Source: Anastrepha obliqua (Eukaryota > Arthropoda > Insecta > Diptera > Tephritidae). Taken from it: a stretch of 64,000 bases of DNA. Location of the stretch: contig NC_072897.1 of NCBI RefSeq assembly GCF_027943255.1, positions 22,754,044 to 22,818,043 on the forward strand, read 5' to 3'. A model generated the notes under the pieces. That model worked only from the letters and a program-made list of their open reading frames with translations, made no database searches and had not been told where the DNA came from. The translations under genes were made by a program, and so were the position numbers. Every line of letters starts with the position of its first letter. Positions within the stretch are counted from its first letter, which is position 1. Shown here one piece after another: positions 1 to 10,196 of the stretch.

Positions 1-2
1 TT

Positions 3-761
3 GAAACTACGGGACCACCGGTCACAGCAAAAGCAAGACGATTATCAATAGAAAAACTAAAGATTGCCAAACAGGAGTTTAACGAACTGCTCCGACTTGG
101 TATCTGCAGACCCTCAAAGTCCAACTACGCTTCGCCGCTGCATATGGCACCAAAAACTAATGGAGACTGGCGTCCATGCGGTGACTATCGGCAGTTGAAT
201 TCACGTACAAAGCCGGATAAATATCCTACTCCTCACCTCCAAGGTTTTGCAAATATCCTGCACGGAAAGCGTATTTTTAGCCGCATCGACTTACGAAAAG
301 CTTATCACCAAGTCCCAATCGGAGAGTCTCATATTCCAAAAACGGCCATCATCACCCCATTCGGATTATTCGAGTATGTTTTTATGTCATTCGGACTGCG
401 AAATGCGTCACAAACGTTTCAACGATTAATTGACGAAGTGTTACGGGGAGTTGACTTTGCTTTCGCGTACATAAACGACATTTTTATCGCATCCGAATCT
501 TATGAACAGCACGTCGAACACATTCGAAACGTGTTCAAGCGCTTGTGTGATTTTGGACTAAGGATTAACGCTGAAAAATGCATATTTGCTGCTAGCAAAA
601 TAACATTTTTGGGTCATGAAATCACAGCTGAAGGTGTTAAGCCGCTACCTGAAAAGGTGGAACGAATATTGTCTTTTAACGAACCGACTGTCGCGAAGGA
701 ATTAAAGCGTTTCATGTTAACGATGAATTTCTACCGTCGTTTTATTGTGAAATGCCGCTGA
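3..761 (+). pseudogene. S reverse transcriptase domain, partial and broken
   Basis: This frame is open from base 3. It carries the conserved RT landmarks: a KxNGDWRPCGDYR block near base 150, a SRIDLRKAYHQ palm motif A near base 285, a FGLRNASQTFQR block near 395 and a LGHEITAEGV block near 610. The catalytic motif reads YINDIF at about 468-485 where the family has Y-[VI]-D-D, so the first of the paired aspartates is an asparagine. The frame ends in a stop just after FYRRF because of a one-base insertion near 750; the sequence continues in another frame as AAETQQRLQVL. RNA-dependent DNA synthesis is the ancestral role and this copy cannot perform it. Confidence 0.88.
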
Positions 762-764
762 AAC

Positions 765-1395
765 GCAACAACGATTACAAGTTTTAATTAAGAATAATAA
801 AAAAAACGATAAAACACCTTTATTGTGGACTGACGATGCAAGACAGGCATTCCAACAATACAAAAAGCAGTTAGCAAATGCTTCATTATTGGTTCACCCA
901 GCTCCAAACGCTAAGCTAATTCTGGCAACGGACGCGAGTTCAACGGCTATTGGAGGGGTTGTCCATCAAGTCGAAAATAATATTTGCAAACCGCTTGGAT
1001 TTTTTTCAAAACGGCTCAGTGACACCGAATCCCGCTATCCAACGTACGACAGGGAATTACTGGCGATTTATCGTTCAATAAAATATTTTGAGCACTTACT
1101 GGACGGGCGCGACTTTGAAGTTTACTGCGATCACAAGCCACTGTCATTTGCATTCACTAAATTCAGCGAAAAAATTATTCCACGTCGTGCAGCGCAATTA
1201 AGTTACATCAGCGAATTCACAACTACCATTCGCTACGTTCCAGGAAAGAACAACATAGTTCCGGATATGCTGTCAAGAATCGACTCTATTGAACTAAAAG
1301 ACATAAATTTTGAAGAAATGGCTGTCGAACAACAAAACGACAAATCTCTCAACTCACTGCGCAACAACGACAACAATACGAGTAAATCAACTTAG
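765..1395 (+). pseudogene. S RNase H domain, broken
   Basis: This is the continuation of pol after the frameshift. The RNase H domain of gypsy elements is clear: LATDASSTAIGGVV near 930, the PTYDRELLAIYRSIKYF helix near 1040, YCDHKPLSFAF near 1125 and the closing VPDMLSRID near 1260. The Asp, Glu and Asp residues expected of the catalytic set are visible. It joins the RT upstream and leads to the integrase linker. The frame is lost at about 1370 by an indel and ends at 1395. Confidence 0.85.
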
Positions 1396-1399
1396 TCGA

Positions 1400-2498
1400 A
1401 TCACAGTTCCTGGCACCAATACCGAACTAACATGCGATATTTCTGGTAACCGTATCCGCCCTTTTGTTCTTAACAAATTTCGAAATCTCAACGAAGCTAG
1501 TTCAACAACGATTTGTGTGGGACAGCATGCGATGAGATTGCAAACAGTTTGTGCGTCATTGCCTTGCATGTCAGAAAGCCAAAGTTCATCGCCACACACG
1601 ATCACCTATCGAACATTACGACACCAGATGTGATCGCTTTGAGCACATCAACATCGATTTTGTGGGGCCACTACCCGAATCTAAAAGCTTTACATACTTA
1701 CTGACTTGCATCGATAGTGCAACCCGCTGGCCTGAGGCGTTTCCCATCGCGAACATTTCTGCCGAAACGGTTGCGAACGTTTTGTTATCAGGGTGGATCT
1801 CTCGCCTTGGCGTACCTAAGCGCATTACAACGGACCAAGGTCGTCAATTCGAATCCGTTCTATTCAAGGAATTAAATTCGACGCTCGGAGTGAAGCATCT
1901 CAGAACGACACCTTACAATCCAAAAGCTAATGGAATAATTGAACGATGGCACCGTTCGCTGAAAGCTGCGTTAAAAGCAAAGTTAACAGACTGCGATTGG
2001 GTCACTGAATTACCTCTTATTTTACTAGGGTTACGCTCAGTTGTCTAGGACGATCTCAATGCATCTCCAGCCGAACTTGTTTTAGGGAAAACACTCACAT
2101 TGCCAGGGCAATTTTTCAACGACCCTATCATAAGAACGAACGACAATGACTTCATCACTTCATTCAAACAATCGTTAAGAAAAGTAAAGCCTCATGAGAC
2201 ATCTTTTCATGATTCGCCGTCAGTTTTCATACACCCAGAGCTGCCGGAAGCAAGGTTTGTTTTCGTTCGAATTGGCGGTCACAAAACACCATTACGAGCA
2301 CCCTACAACGGCCCATTTAAAGTTTTAGAACACGGAGCTAAACACTTTAAATTAGACATCAACGGGGAACATAAAATTGTATCAATTGATCGTCTCAAAC
2401 CAGCGTTTGTTGAGAACTTAGTCGACGACTCAGACAATCGATCAGCAAATTCAATCAAAACTACAAGATCGGGTCGTCGAATCAAACTTCCTGCTTGA
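1400..2498 (+). pseudogene. S integrase, broken
   Basis: The zinc-binding N-terminus is damaged: only CLACQKAKVHRH near 1555 remains and part of the HHCC region is missing around 1480-1520. The catalytic core is well kept, with HINIDFVGP near 1650 (first Asp), TTDQGRQFES near 1830 (second Asp) and NPKANGIIERWHR near 1920 (Glu). A single stop (TAG, 2046-2048) interrupts the frame; the same frame then runs from 2049 to 2498 through the C-terminal domain and closes with a basic TTRSGRRIKLPA tail. It would have inserted the element's cDNA into the genome. Confidence 0.85.
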
Positions 2499-2508
2499 TT
2501 GTGTAATT

Positions 2509-2519
2509 AGCGGGGGAAT
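2509..2519 (+). other. S polypurine tract
   Basis: AGCGGGGGAAT sits 10 bases after the pol stop and immediately before the inferred 3' LTR, which begins TGTGGCAACTCC at about 2522. This is where plus-strand DNA synthesis is primed in LTR elements. Confidence 0.6.
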
Positions 2520-2521
2520 CT

Positions 2522-2754
2522 TGTGGCAACTCCCAATAATTGCTATTTTCTCTTTCTCACTGTGAACGTCAGCTGTTCGTTTTTACTTCCGGTCGTTTGA
2601 GTCGGCCACATATTCTGCCTTTTTCTGTCTTCACGTGTCAAGGTGACAACAACGAAATTCCGCAAGCGCTCCTGCTGTTTATTAAAAATTGTTAATTTAC
2701 TCGTGTACAATATATTTAAATAAATAAAAACAGCGTTATCATTTATGCACCAAA
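2522..2754 (+). repeat. S 3' LTR (end uncertain)
   Basis: This noncoding stretch starts with TGTGGCAACTCC directly after the purine tract, as an LTR should. I cannot define its right end because the partner LTR is outside the window and a mariner fragment abuts at about 2755. An AATAAATAAA string near 2720 could serve as a polyadenylation signal. Confidence 0.5.
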
Positions 2755-2908
2755 GAGTCTTATTTATGCGCCTCACAAACAAACTAAATTATATTGCTAA
2801 AACCATGAACATATCTTCGAGACGAGTGTACCAACATAAACAAATAATAATCGAAAGTCGAATGTACGTAGCCCCCGAAATGTGAAAATTCACCTTATTT
2901 TCGATATA
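2755..2908 (-). mobile_element. mariner M1 fragment (5' end only)
   Basis: Read on the minus strand this matches the first part of the longer mariner copy at 15533-16668. The shared stretch covers the terminal region and the untranslated leader: GGTGAATTTTCA, then CTACGTACATTCGAC, then TGTTGGTACACTCGTCTCGA, then TTTGTTTGTGAGGCGCATAA. It stops before the start codon. A third copy of the same end lies at 56425-56607. It separates the S LTR from the integrase remnant of element P. Confidence 0.8.
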
Positions 2909-3165
2909 TGACTTTTGCATAATTGTCTGACTTGGGGTGGTGTGAAGTTTGGTTCATTATCCAATGTAATTCGTTTCACATCTTGGAACATGTTGAACAA
3001 TTCCAAAATTTTTTCTTCAATACTAGATTTATCTTCAATGTTTTTTACTGTTAGAAATTTAGCGTCCGTGTAGGTTATAAACTTTAATTTATGAGCATAA
3101 AAAATGTGTATGTGGAGCTGTTCTTCTTCTTTATCTGGGATTGGAGCTTTACTTATAGAATTTTT
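2895..3165 (-). pseudogene. P integrase catalytic core fragment
   Basis: A minus-strand reading from about 3152 gives KAPIPDKEEEQLHIHIFYAH, then KLKFITYTDAKFLTV, then IEEKILELFNMF and ITLDNEPNFTPPQVRQL. This is the segment between the first and second catalytic aspartates of a gypsy integrase; the first Asp position reads HIHIF rather than HIDIF. The reading joins directly, through KKYDRHPKK, to the zinc-binding block at 7958-8227 once LINE A is removed. The fragment ends where the mariner M1 fragment starts. Confidence 0.72.
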
Positions 3166-3189
3166 TTAGGGTGGCGATCATATTTCTTC

Positions 3190-3200
3190 TTGTTGCTTAT
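3190..3200. repeat. Target-site duplication of LINE A (left copy)
   Basis: TTGTTGCTTAT occurs here and again at 7947-7957, immediately outside the two ends of LINE A. Between the copies lie only the LINE and its poly(A) tail (poly-T on the plus strand). Confidence 0.85.
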
Positions 3201-3353
3201 TTTTTTTTTTTTTTTATATCTCCCCTTTATTTATTAAAGTCTGTTATATATTAACAATATGTAATTTTTGTACAATTAGGGTCTATTATTTCTTCTATAT
3301 ATTCTTTTACCAATGTAAGAAGAATCTGTTATTATTATTATTGTTTTTTGTGA

Positions 3354-6042
3354 TTACACTATAAATCTTATAGTTAGATCAGTCGGTGTGAGTCGCTTTA
3401 ATCTTCGTTTGATATTTTCTGCCGGTGCTATTTTACGTATTTCTTCGTTTTGGTGGACTGACAGTCGCTGTATATGCTTAGTGCTACATTTGGTGATTGT
3501 TTCTTGGATAGTGTCTACGTTTAAGTCACGATGTATGGCTTCATTGGAAATAAACCAACCAGCATTTGTTATATTTCGTAGTATTTTGGATTGTGTTCGC
3601 TGTATGAGCTGAATATTTGTGTTTTTAGCCGTTCCCCATATTTCTATTCCGTATTTCCAGATAGGAGTAATAATTGTTTTGTATATAGTCACCTTATTAT
3701 AAAGTGATAGTTTTGATGCTCGTCCGATTAGCCAACTTAATTGCCGGTACTTATTCTTAATTTGATTTCTTTTGTTAATGATATGCTGCTTCCATGTTAG
3801 TTTTTCGTCAATAGTTATTCCAAGACATTTTGCTGCTGGGCAGATTTTTATTTTGTTGTTTTTTAAGGTAAGATTATATTTTGATGTCGTTTTGTTTGTT
3901 TATATAACTTGTATAGTTTTGTCTTCATTAACTTCTATACCCCATTCGTCAAACCAATTTACTGTATTGTTTATTTATTTTTGAAGTGTAAAGGTCGCCA
4001 GTTTTTCGTCATTGTTTGATGCCATTAATACAGTATCATCCGCGAACATTGCTATCATTGTATTATCTGTTGTCGGAGTTGGCACATCTGCGGTGTATAT
4101 TAGATATAAGAGAGGACCTAATAAACTGCCTTGCGGTACTCCAGCTGTCATTGGTAAAATATCGGAATATTCGTCTTCATATCTTATATAAAATTTTCCA
4201 TCAGTTATGTAGCTCTTCAAAAGTTCAAAGTAGTTCTGTGGAATTATTCGTTTGAGCTTATGCAAAAGTCCTTTATGCCAAACTTTATCAAAGGCTTTTG
4301 CAATGTAGAAGTATACAGCTACACAATATTTTTTGTCATTCATATCGTTAAGTATTTTGTTAGTAACCCTGTGGATTTGTTGGACTGTTGAGTGTTGCCG
4401 TCTAAATCCGAATTGATGGCTTGGTATCTCTTTTTGTGCTGTCAAAATTGGTTCTAGTCGGTCGAACAATATTTTTTCAAACACTTTTGAAAGAATTGGC
4501 AATAGGCTGATGGGTCGATATGAGGCAGTTTTGGTGGCATCTCTTCCTGGTTTGGGTATGGCGGTAATTTGAGCAATTGTCCATAGTTGTGAGAAGTATA
4601 TAGTCTCTAACATGCAATTGAATATATTTCTTATGAATTACAATGCTATTTCAGGTAATATAACTCTTTTAAAATTTTTCCATTTATTAAATCATATCCT
4701 GGATCTTTTTTATCGTTTAGCTGTCTTATTTGAATTTTAATTTCGCTTATGGTGGTCTTTCTTGTTTTGATTTGCGGAACGTTTATTATGTTATCAGATT
4801 TAATGTTATTGTTTTGATTATCCATTTCGCTTGTAAATGTGTCTAAAAAGTGTCTGGCTAGGGTGTCGGCTTTTTCTTTGCTTGTTTCTGCCCATGTGTC
4901 GGCTTCTGTTTTGATGGGAGGTTTATGTATTTCAGCGCCATTAATGTGTTTTGTTGCTTTCCATAAGGAGTAATTTGTAGATGCTGCTGTTCCCAGGTTT
5001 GCCATATAATTTCGAAGTTTACTCTCCTTGTGTTTTGTAAGTAATGCTTTTAGCTCATTGGTCGCTTTATTAAGTTTGGTTTTATCTATTGGATGTCTGG
5101 TCGTTTTCCATGTTTTGCGGAGTTTTCTTTTTTCGCCGATTTTCTCTTTAATGTAAGTTGGGATATTTTCTTTATTTGTCATTTTCGGTGTGGGTGTAGA
5201 GGAAGCAACTGCTTGTATTACGCTATCATTGAAATATACAATAGCGGAGTCAATTTCATCTTGAGTTTTCAGTGATATAGTTATTTTGAGTTTTTGCTCT
5301 AATATTTGGCAAGCATTAGTCCAATTCGTTCTAGAATTATATAGGCCCAGAGATTGTTTTATTTCAATAAAACAAGTAAGGTCATAATTAATGGTGAATG
5401 GTCTGAAGATAGCTTTAAACATGATTTTATTGTCAGATTTTCATATGGCATATTTTTAATTATGCAAAAGTCAATTAAGTCCGGTTGTTTTTTCGTATCT
5501 GTTGGCCAGTAGGTTGGCTCACCTGTGCTAATAAACCGACTATTATTTTTTCTAATGGCTTCAATTAATTGCCTCCCTTTTTTATTTGTTAACCTTGACC
5601 CCCAAAGTATGTTTTTAGCATTGTAGTCTCCTCCGGCTAAGTATCGATTCCCTAGCGATTTTAGATAATGCAGGCATTGTTCTTTTGTGTTGTTATATTT
5701 GGGGGGACAGTAGACTGCAGATATTGCTATTTGCCCTTTTGTGTCTTCTATGGCTATTGTGGTGGCTTGGATGTTTTTTTCTCTGTATACCTCCAGTTCA
5801 TTGTATTTAATATTTCTTTTGATAATAATTGCTGTCCCACCGTGCGCTTTGTTGTCGGGTTCATTTGTGTAATGTATATTATAGTTCGGTATGCTAACAA
5901 AAGTTTTGTCAGTGACATGAGTTTCAGAGATCATCATTATATCGATTGATTTATTTATTAAGAATGATTTAAGTTCGAAAACGTGGCGAGCAAGTCCATT
6001 AGCATTCCATATAGCTAAATTAATTTTATTCCTTTCGTTCAT
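3354..6042 (-). pseudogene. LINE A ORF2: endonuclease and reverse transcriptase, broken
   Basis: The endonuclease (6042-5359) keeps its landmarks: WNANGL, SETHV, AVYCPP, GGDYNAKN and SSDHSP. A frameshift near 5380 leads into the linker (5422-4646), a second near 4650 into the RT (4613-3975). RT shows ASYRPISLLP, GFRRQHST, AGVPQGSLLGPLLY and FADD. Palm motif A reads AVYFYIAKAFD where the related K copy has AVFLDVANAFE; the catalytic Asp is a Tyr (codon 4305-4307). The frame then carries stops at 3975 and about 3898, and closes at 3354. The protein would nick target DNA and reverse-transcribe the element RNA; this copy cannot. Confidence 0.88.
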
Positions 6043-7703
6043 CGAGTTTGGTAACGAGCAGTGTTAATATGTTCATCATACTTGTCATTTGGGTTATTAA
6101 TTGTCTCATCATTTCTTTTAGTTCGATCATATCGTCGTTATTTTTTGGAACATGTCCGATGTTATTTTTTGTTTGATTCTGTTCTTTTGGTATTGTGTTG
6201 ATTGTTGTTGCCTGGGCGTATGTTATGCCTGGCACCACTCGTGTTGTATTTGCGTTTGTTTCGATTGTCTCATTATTCATTTGTTCTTTTTCATTTTGAA
6301 TACTTTTTTTGCGTAGTGCCGGATATCTCTGGACTTGTAGTGCTTTATATATCGCACATCCGCGGTAGTTTGCTGTGTGATTTTCACCGCAATGTATGCA
6401 TTTTATGCTATTTTTATTATTGTCTTTAATTGGACACATAATTGTTTTGTGTTTGCCTGCACATTTTACGCACGCTGGGTCTACTTGACAATCATTTTTC
6501 GTATGGCCGTATCTTTGGCAGTTTGTACACTGTGGTACTATTCTTTTTTGGCGGGGTGGTTCAAAACTAATTTTGCAATGTAGAAGATTAGTTATACTAT
6601 ATATTTCTTTGTTATTATCCTTTGTTTTTAATTCAAGTGAAAATAGTGAAAGTGGTTGTTTTTTTGCGTTCTGAGTTGGTTATTTGAATGTTATGAATGT
6701 TTGTTATTTCGTGACCTAATTCAGCTAGCTCTTGTTTAATTTCTTCGGTGTCAGTTGAATAGTGCATATTACGTAGTATTACTTTAAATCCTCGTTGATC
6801 TTTTGGTCTAAACATGTAGTATTTTGTTTGTTTTTGCTTAAGTAGTTCTATCATTTTTTTATAGTGTAAAGACTCTTTTGCTTGTAATTTTATTTCGTTT
6901 TTGCTAAGTACTTTTATTTCGTAAAATATATTTGGTATCGAATTCAACGCGTCAGCTAGAGCTTTTATATTTTCGACATTCTGAACGTATATAGGTGGAG
7001 GTTTTTGCATGCGTGGAGTTTGTTGGCTGGTATTCGGAACTGTCCCGCTGTCGCTTTGTTCTTCTAATATATCGTCGTTCGCTAGGAGAGCAAACTTGTT
7101 TGAAGAGGCTGGATTGCCCAGCCAGTACTCTTTTAGTGTTGTCTGTGTTGTTTTTTGTGCTTTGGGTTTATGTTTTTTGCTGCTCTTAAGCTCTTCTGTT
7201 TGTTTGTTTGGTGATTGAGTTTCACGATTTCTTTTTTGACTAAGCTGCTCTTTACAGTTGGTATAATTTAAATTATTTGCATATAGTACTTGCGTGTTTG
7301 TTGTTAGTGATGCAATTGTGGAGGCGATCGCTGTTGTGGTAGTATACACGGTTGTTGTTGTGGCTGTTGATACTGCGGTAGTTATATATTGTCTTTGTGT
7401 TGTTATTGTTGTTGTAGACTTTTTAGTGGATGTCTGAAGTTAAAATAGTATAGGTATACTTATTTTTGTTGGGGAGAGAAGCAGCGCATCTGCCGGATTC
7501 ACAGGTGATGCGGCGTTTTTCGATTGTTGACTGCCTATTAAGGCGGTAAGAGAGGAGTCATTTTTCCTCTCATTTGATATTTTTTCACTGCGCGCACTGA
7601 GCAAACACGTTTGAGAGAGCGCACTGAGATTATTTTTATCCGGTGGGAGTTTGTTGTCACCACGAGCATAACTCGGTGTAGGTGGTGTTCGCTCTACTGG
7701 CAT
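6026..7703 (-). pseudogene. LINE A ORF1: nucleic-acid-binding Gag-like protein, broken
   Basis: The frame can start at ATG 7703 (MPVERTPPTPSY). It runs to an in-frame TAA at 7440-7442, continues open in the same frame to about 6660, then shifts by one base in a run of seven T (plus strand 6659-6665). After the shift it reads through CTNCQRYGHTKNDC, CVKCAGKHKTIMC and CIHCGENHTANYRGC, three CCHC zinc knuckles, and ends at 6026, overlapping the ORF2 start by about 17 bases. The middle (PPPIYVQNVENIKALADAL onward) is the PRE_C2HC-type region common in fly jockey ORF1. ORF1 proteins coat the element RNA. Confidence 0.85.
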
Positions 7704-7946
7704 AACAGGATAGGCTTTACTTTTTTTTTTTTTTTTATTATTATTTGTTTTTTGTTTTATTTATTCTTTTAGTTTGATTGTTTTTGTTGATCCAAACTGT
7801 ATTGCGATCTGCAATATTTTGGTTAAAGCGTCTATTTCGCTGGTTTTGGTATTTTGATTATTTCTTTAAACACAGATATTTCGTAGATATTGGAGCGTAA
7901 GAAAAAAACACGTTCGCACTGATGAAAGTATTAATGTAATGTCGTA
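7704..7946 (-). other. LINE A 5' untranslated leader
   Basis: This stretch lies between the 5' target duplication and the ORF1 ATG. It holds a long A-tract (T-run on the plus strand around 7722-7738). Jockey-type LINEs carry an internal promoter here, but I see no motif I can name. Confidence 0.5.
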
Positions 7947-7957
7947 TTGTTGCTTAT

Positions 7958-8227
7958 AATCCAATTTGGTGCCTATTCAATTTCTGGCCAATAATATTTA
8001 TTTAATATAATATTTTCTGCATAGCTGCGGTGAGCTCTATTGTGTTTGTTCAATTATACTTGATTGATCTTCATCGTTGAGGATATATTGTACGTGAGAA
8101 AAGAATTTGTGTACTTTATATAAATTAGGTTTGAAGAATTTCTTCTATGGTCGCTGCATTTCTTGCACATCCTCCACCGTGCAATGCGTAGCTGTAACCA
8201 AATTAGGTCTAATGTATTCTTTTAAAA
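7958..8227 (-). pseudogene. P integrase zinc-binding region
   Basis: On the minus strand the reading runs LKEYIRPNLVTATHCTVEDV, then KVHKFFSHVQYILNDED, then RAHRSYAENI and KYYWPEIE, the HHCC-type N-terminal domain of gypsy-group integrases. The reading is seamless with the linker at 9484 onward if element T plus one TA is removed, and with the core at 3165 if LINE A is removed. Stops interrupt it (for example after QRP and after EQTQ). Confidence 0.7.
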
Positions 8228-8229
8228 TA

Positions 8230-9481
8230 ACGAGTGATTTTTTAGCTATTATCTTTTTAAACAGTTGGTTTAAAAAGCTGACGCACGTTTCGTGTTTTGT
8301 TTCACTGTCAAACATCTTCAGTTTGGTCTATAATATTTATAACCATGAGTCGTCTTACAAACGAACAACGCTTGCAAATCATTGAATTTTATTATGAAAA
8401 TGCGTGTTATGTTAAGAAAGTTTATCGCACGCTTCTTCCATTCTATTTTCAGTTTCATTGACCCACTGAAGCGGCTATTCGAGCTATTGTGACTAAATTT
8501 AGAACCAAATTTACATTATTGGACATCAAACCACCAACACGCTTAGGTAGAGTGCGAACTGAAGAAAATATCGCAGCTATATCGGCCAGTGTTAATGATG
8601 ACCATCAATTATCGATTCGTCGCCGTGTGTGTGAAGCCTTTCAAAATACAGCTGGTGCAAGAATTGAAGCCGAACGACCTACCGCAACGCAGAATTTTTG
8701 GTGAGTGGGCTTTTGGAAAGTTGGCCGAAGGTCCAATTTTTTATCGAAAAATTGTGTTCAGCGACGAAGCTCATTTTTGGATCAATGGGTACGTAAATAA
8801 ACAGAATTGTCGATTTTGGAGTGAAGATCAGCCAGAAGAATTGCAAGAGCTACCAATGTTTCCAGAAAAGGTCACAGTTTGGTGCGGTTTGTGGGCTGGA
8901 GGTATTATTGGACCGTACTTCTTCAAAGATGCTGCGAATCGTAACGTAACAGTGAATGGTGAGCGCTACCGTGAAATGATATCCAACTTTTTTTTGCCCA
9001 AAATGCAAGAGCTTGACTTGCATGACATGTGGTTTCAGCAAGACGGTGCCACATGCCATACAGCACGCGTAACAATGGACTTGTTGAGAGGCGAGTTCGG
9101 TGAACATTTTATTTCACGTTCGGGACCTGTCAATTGGCCACCCAGATCGTGCGACATAACGCCTTTAGATTATTTTTTGTGGGGCTATGTTAAAGCTCAT
9201 GTCTATTCAGACAAGCCTGCTTCAATTAACGCATTGGAAGACAACATTTAAACATTTATATGTGAGATACCGGCCGAAACATTGGAAAGAGTATGCCAAA
9301 ATTGGACTAAGCGGATGGACCATTTGAAGCACAGTCGCGGTCAATATTTGCATGAAATAATCTTCAAACATTAAATTATATGGACTGTACTATCGATTTA
9401 AATAAAAATATCATACGTTTTTCTGAATTTTACGTGTCTTTTTTTGAAAAACTTTCCTATAGCTCTTAAAAAATCACCCTT
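8230..9481 (+). mobile_element. Tc1/mariner-superfamily element T (D41D type)
   Basis: A 1252-bp element is bounded by TA at 8228-8229 and 9482-9483 with imperfect terminal inverted repeats: ACGAGTGATTTTTTAGC at the left and, reverse-complemented, AAGGGTGATTTTTTAAG at the right. It holds one broken transposase. It sits inside the integrase region of element P, whose reading frame resumes on both sides. Confidence 0.85.
8345..9374 (+). pseudogene. Element T transposase, broken
   Basis: The start is ATG 8345 (MSRLTNEQRLQIIEFYYENA, an N-terminal helix-turn-helix region). The frame has a TGA at 8459-8461, then a deletion with frameshift near 8625-8640 that removes part of the second DNA-binding region, and a TAA at 9249-9251; it closes at 9374. 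The catalytic domain is clear: VFSDEAHFW (first Asp), WFQQDGATCHTA (second Asp) and NWPPRSCDITPLDYFLWG (third Asp). I count 41 residues between the second Asp and the Asp of PLDYF, so the spacing is D41D rather than the D34D of classical mariners or D34E of Tc1. The enzyme would have cut and pasted the element at TA sites. Confidence 0.85.
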
Positions 9482-9483
9482 TA

Positions 9484-10091
9484 GTAAGCAAATTACAAAT
9501 ATTCAATTAAGTGTCTTTTGTTTCTAAAATTTTCGAATAGTTCATGTATTTTGAACGTATTTTTGCATAATAGCACTTGTTGCTTAAACTGATTTAATGG
9601 TTCTTTTGTTTCTTGTATCAGAATATTACTTTGGACGGAATGTTGTGATTCATAATCTGGTGAGTCCCTCGATTCATTTGACAAATTGTTTAATTCGAGG
9701 CGTGATAATGCATCAATGCAATGCTACAATATTATTTTTTCCTGGTTGATAAATAAATTTAAGAAAAAATTATTCGATGGACGCCTGCCATTGGGTTGTG
9801 TCAACTTCATTTCCGATGCCAATTGATTCTTTAATCTGTTAAAGATAGAAATGCGACTTTCATCTATTTCTATTGTCAATTTCATTAGCATGTTTTTAGA
9901 AACTCCACTATTTTCTCCTGATACGCATTTTGTAAAAGGTTTTGCTACAGCTGCGTAATCCTTAACAAATTTACGATAATATCCTGTAATGCCCAGAAAA
10001 CCTCTTAATTGTCCAAGATTTTGGGCATTGCATTATTCAATATTAAGTCAATTTTTTTTCGGATCTGATTTTACCAAAATTGTGTGGTGTA
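9484..10091 (-). pseudogene. P late pol: post-RT, RNase H end and integrase linker
   Basis: Reading right to left on the minus strand: ILVKSDPKK, LRGFLGITGYYRKFVKDYAA, VAKPFTK (the segment after the RT that leads to RNase H), then after an internal deletion IDALSRLELNNL (the end of RNase H, usually VADALSR) and a linker through KIHELFENFRNKRHLIEYL. The central RNase H catalytic part is missing around 9720-9840. The right side meets LINE B at 10092 and the left side meets element T. Confidence 0.72.
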
Positions 10092-10103
10092 ATATATACT
10101 TAT
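10092..10103. repeat. Target-site duplication of LINE B (left copy)
   Basis: ATATATACTTAT here pairs with ATATGTACTTAT at 14231-14242, a 12-bp duplication with one mismatch. Removing LINE B and one copy restores the P reading as LFxYKYILHHTILVKSDP. Confidence 0.8.
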
Positions 10104-10196
10104 GGTTGGTTGGTTAGAGTGGTGATTCGTCCAGAATCCAACTAGCGCTTCCGCACCATTTTGTTGTCACATCTTCGCTACCAACTCGTTTAACAG

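Larger units (their letters stand above)
1..2755 (+). mobile_element. Ty3/gypsy LTR retrotransposon S, 3' half
   Basis: The window opens inside the pol gene of a Ty3/gypsy-type LTR retrotransposon on the plus strand. Reverse transcriptase, RNase H and integrase follow in the usual order, then a purine tract at 2509-2519 and the start of a 3' LTR at about 2522. Gag, protease and the 5' LTR lie off the left edge. The reading frame is broken by at least two frameshifts (about 750 and 1370) and a stop (2046-2048), so this copy is dead. The tail domain that ends in a VSIDRLKPA motif resembles CsRn1-like gypsy elements, but I cannot confirm that clade. The right end is uncertain because a mariner fragment abuts at about 2755. 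Confidence 0.85.
3201..7946 (-). mobile_element. Full-length jockey-type LINE A
   Basis: This is a 4.75-kb non-LTR retrotransposon on the minus strand, bounded by an 11-bp target duplication and ending in a poly(A) tail. It has a roughly 240-base leader, an ORF1 with PRE_C2HC-type and CCHC zinc-knuckle regions, and an ORF2 with apurinic endonuclease and reverse transcriptase but no RNase H, the layout of the jockey clade. Both ORFs are broken by a few single-base changes. LINE K elsewhere in the window belongs to the same or a sister family. It was inserted into the integrase gene of element P. Confidence 0.9.

Noticed and set aside
7009..7218. Hydrophobic Leu/Phe/Cys-rich plus-strand frames across LINE A
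   Set aside because: They are antisense shadows of the LINE A ORF1 and ORF2 codons, which are Lys/Asn/Thr rich.
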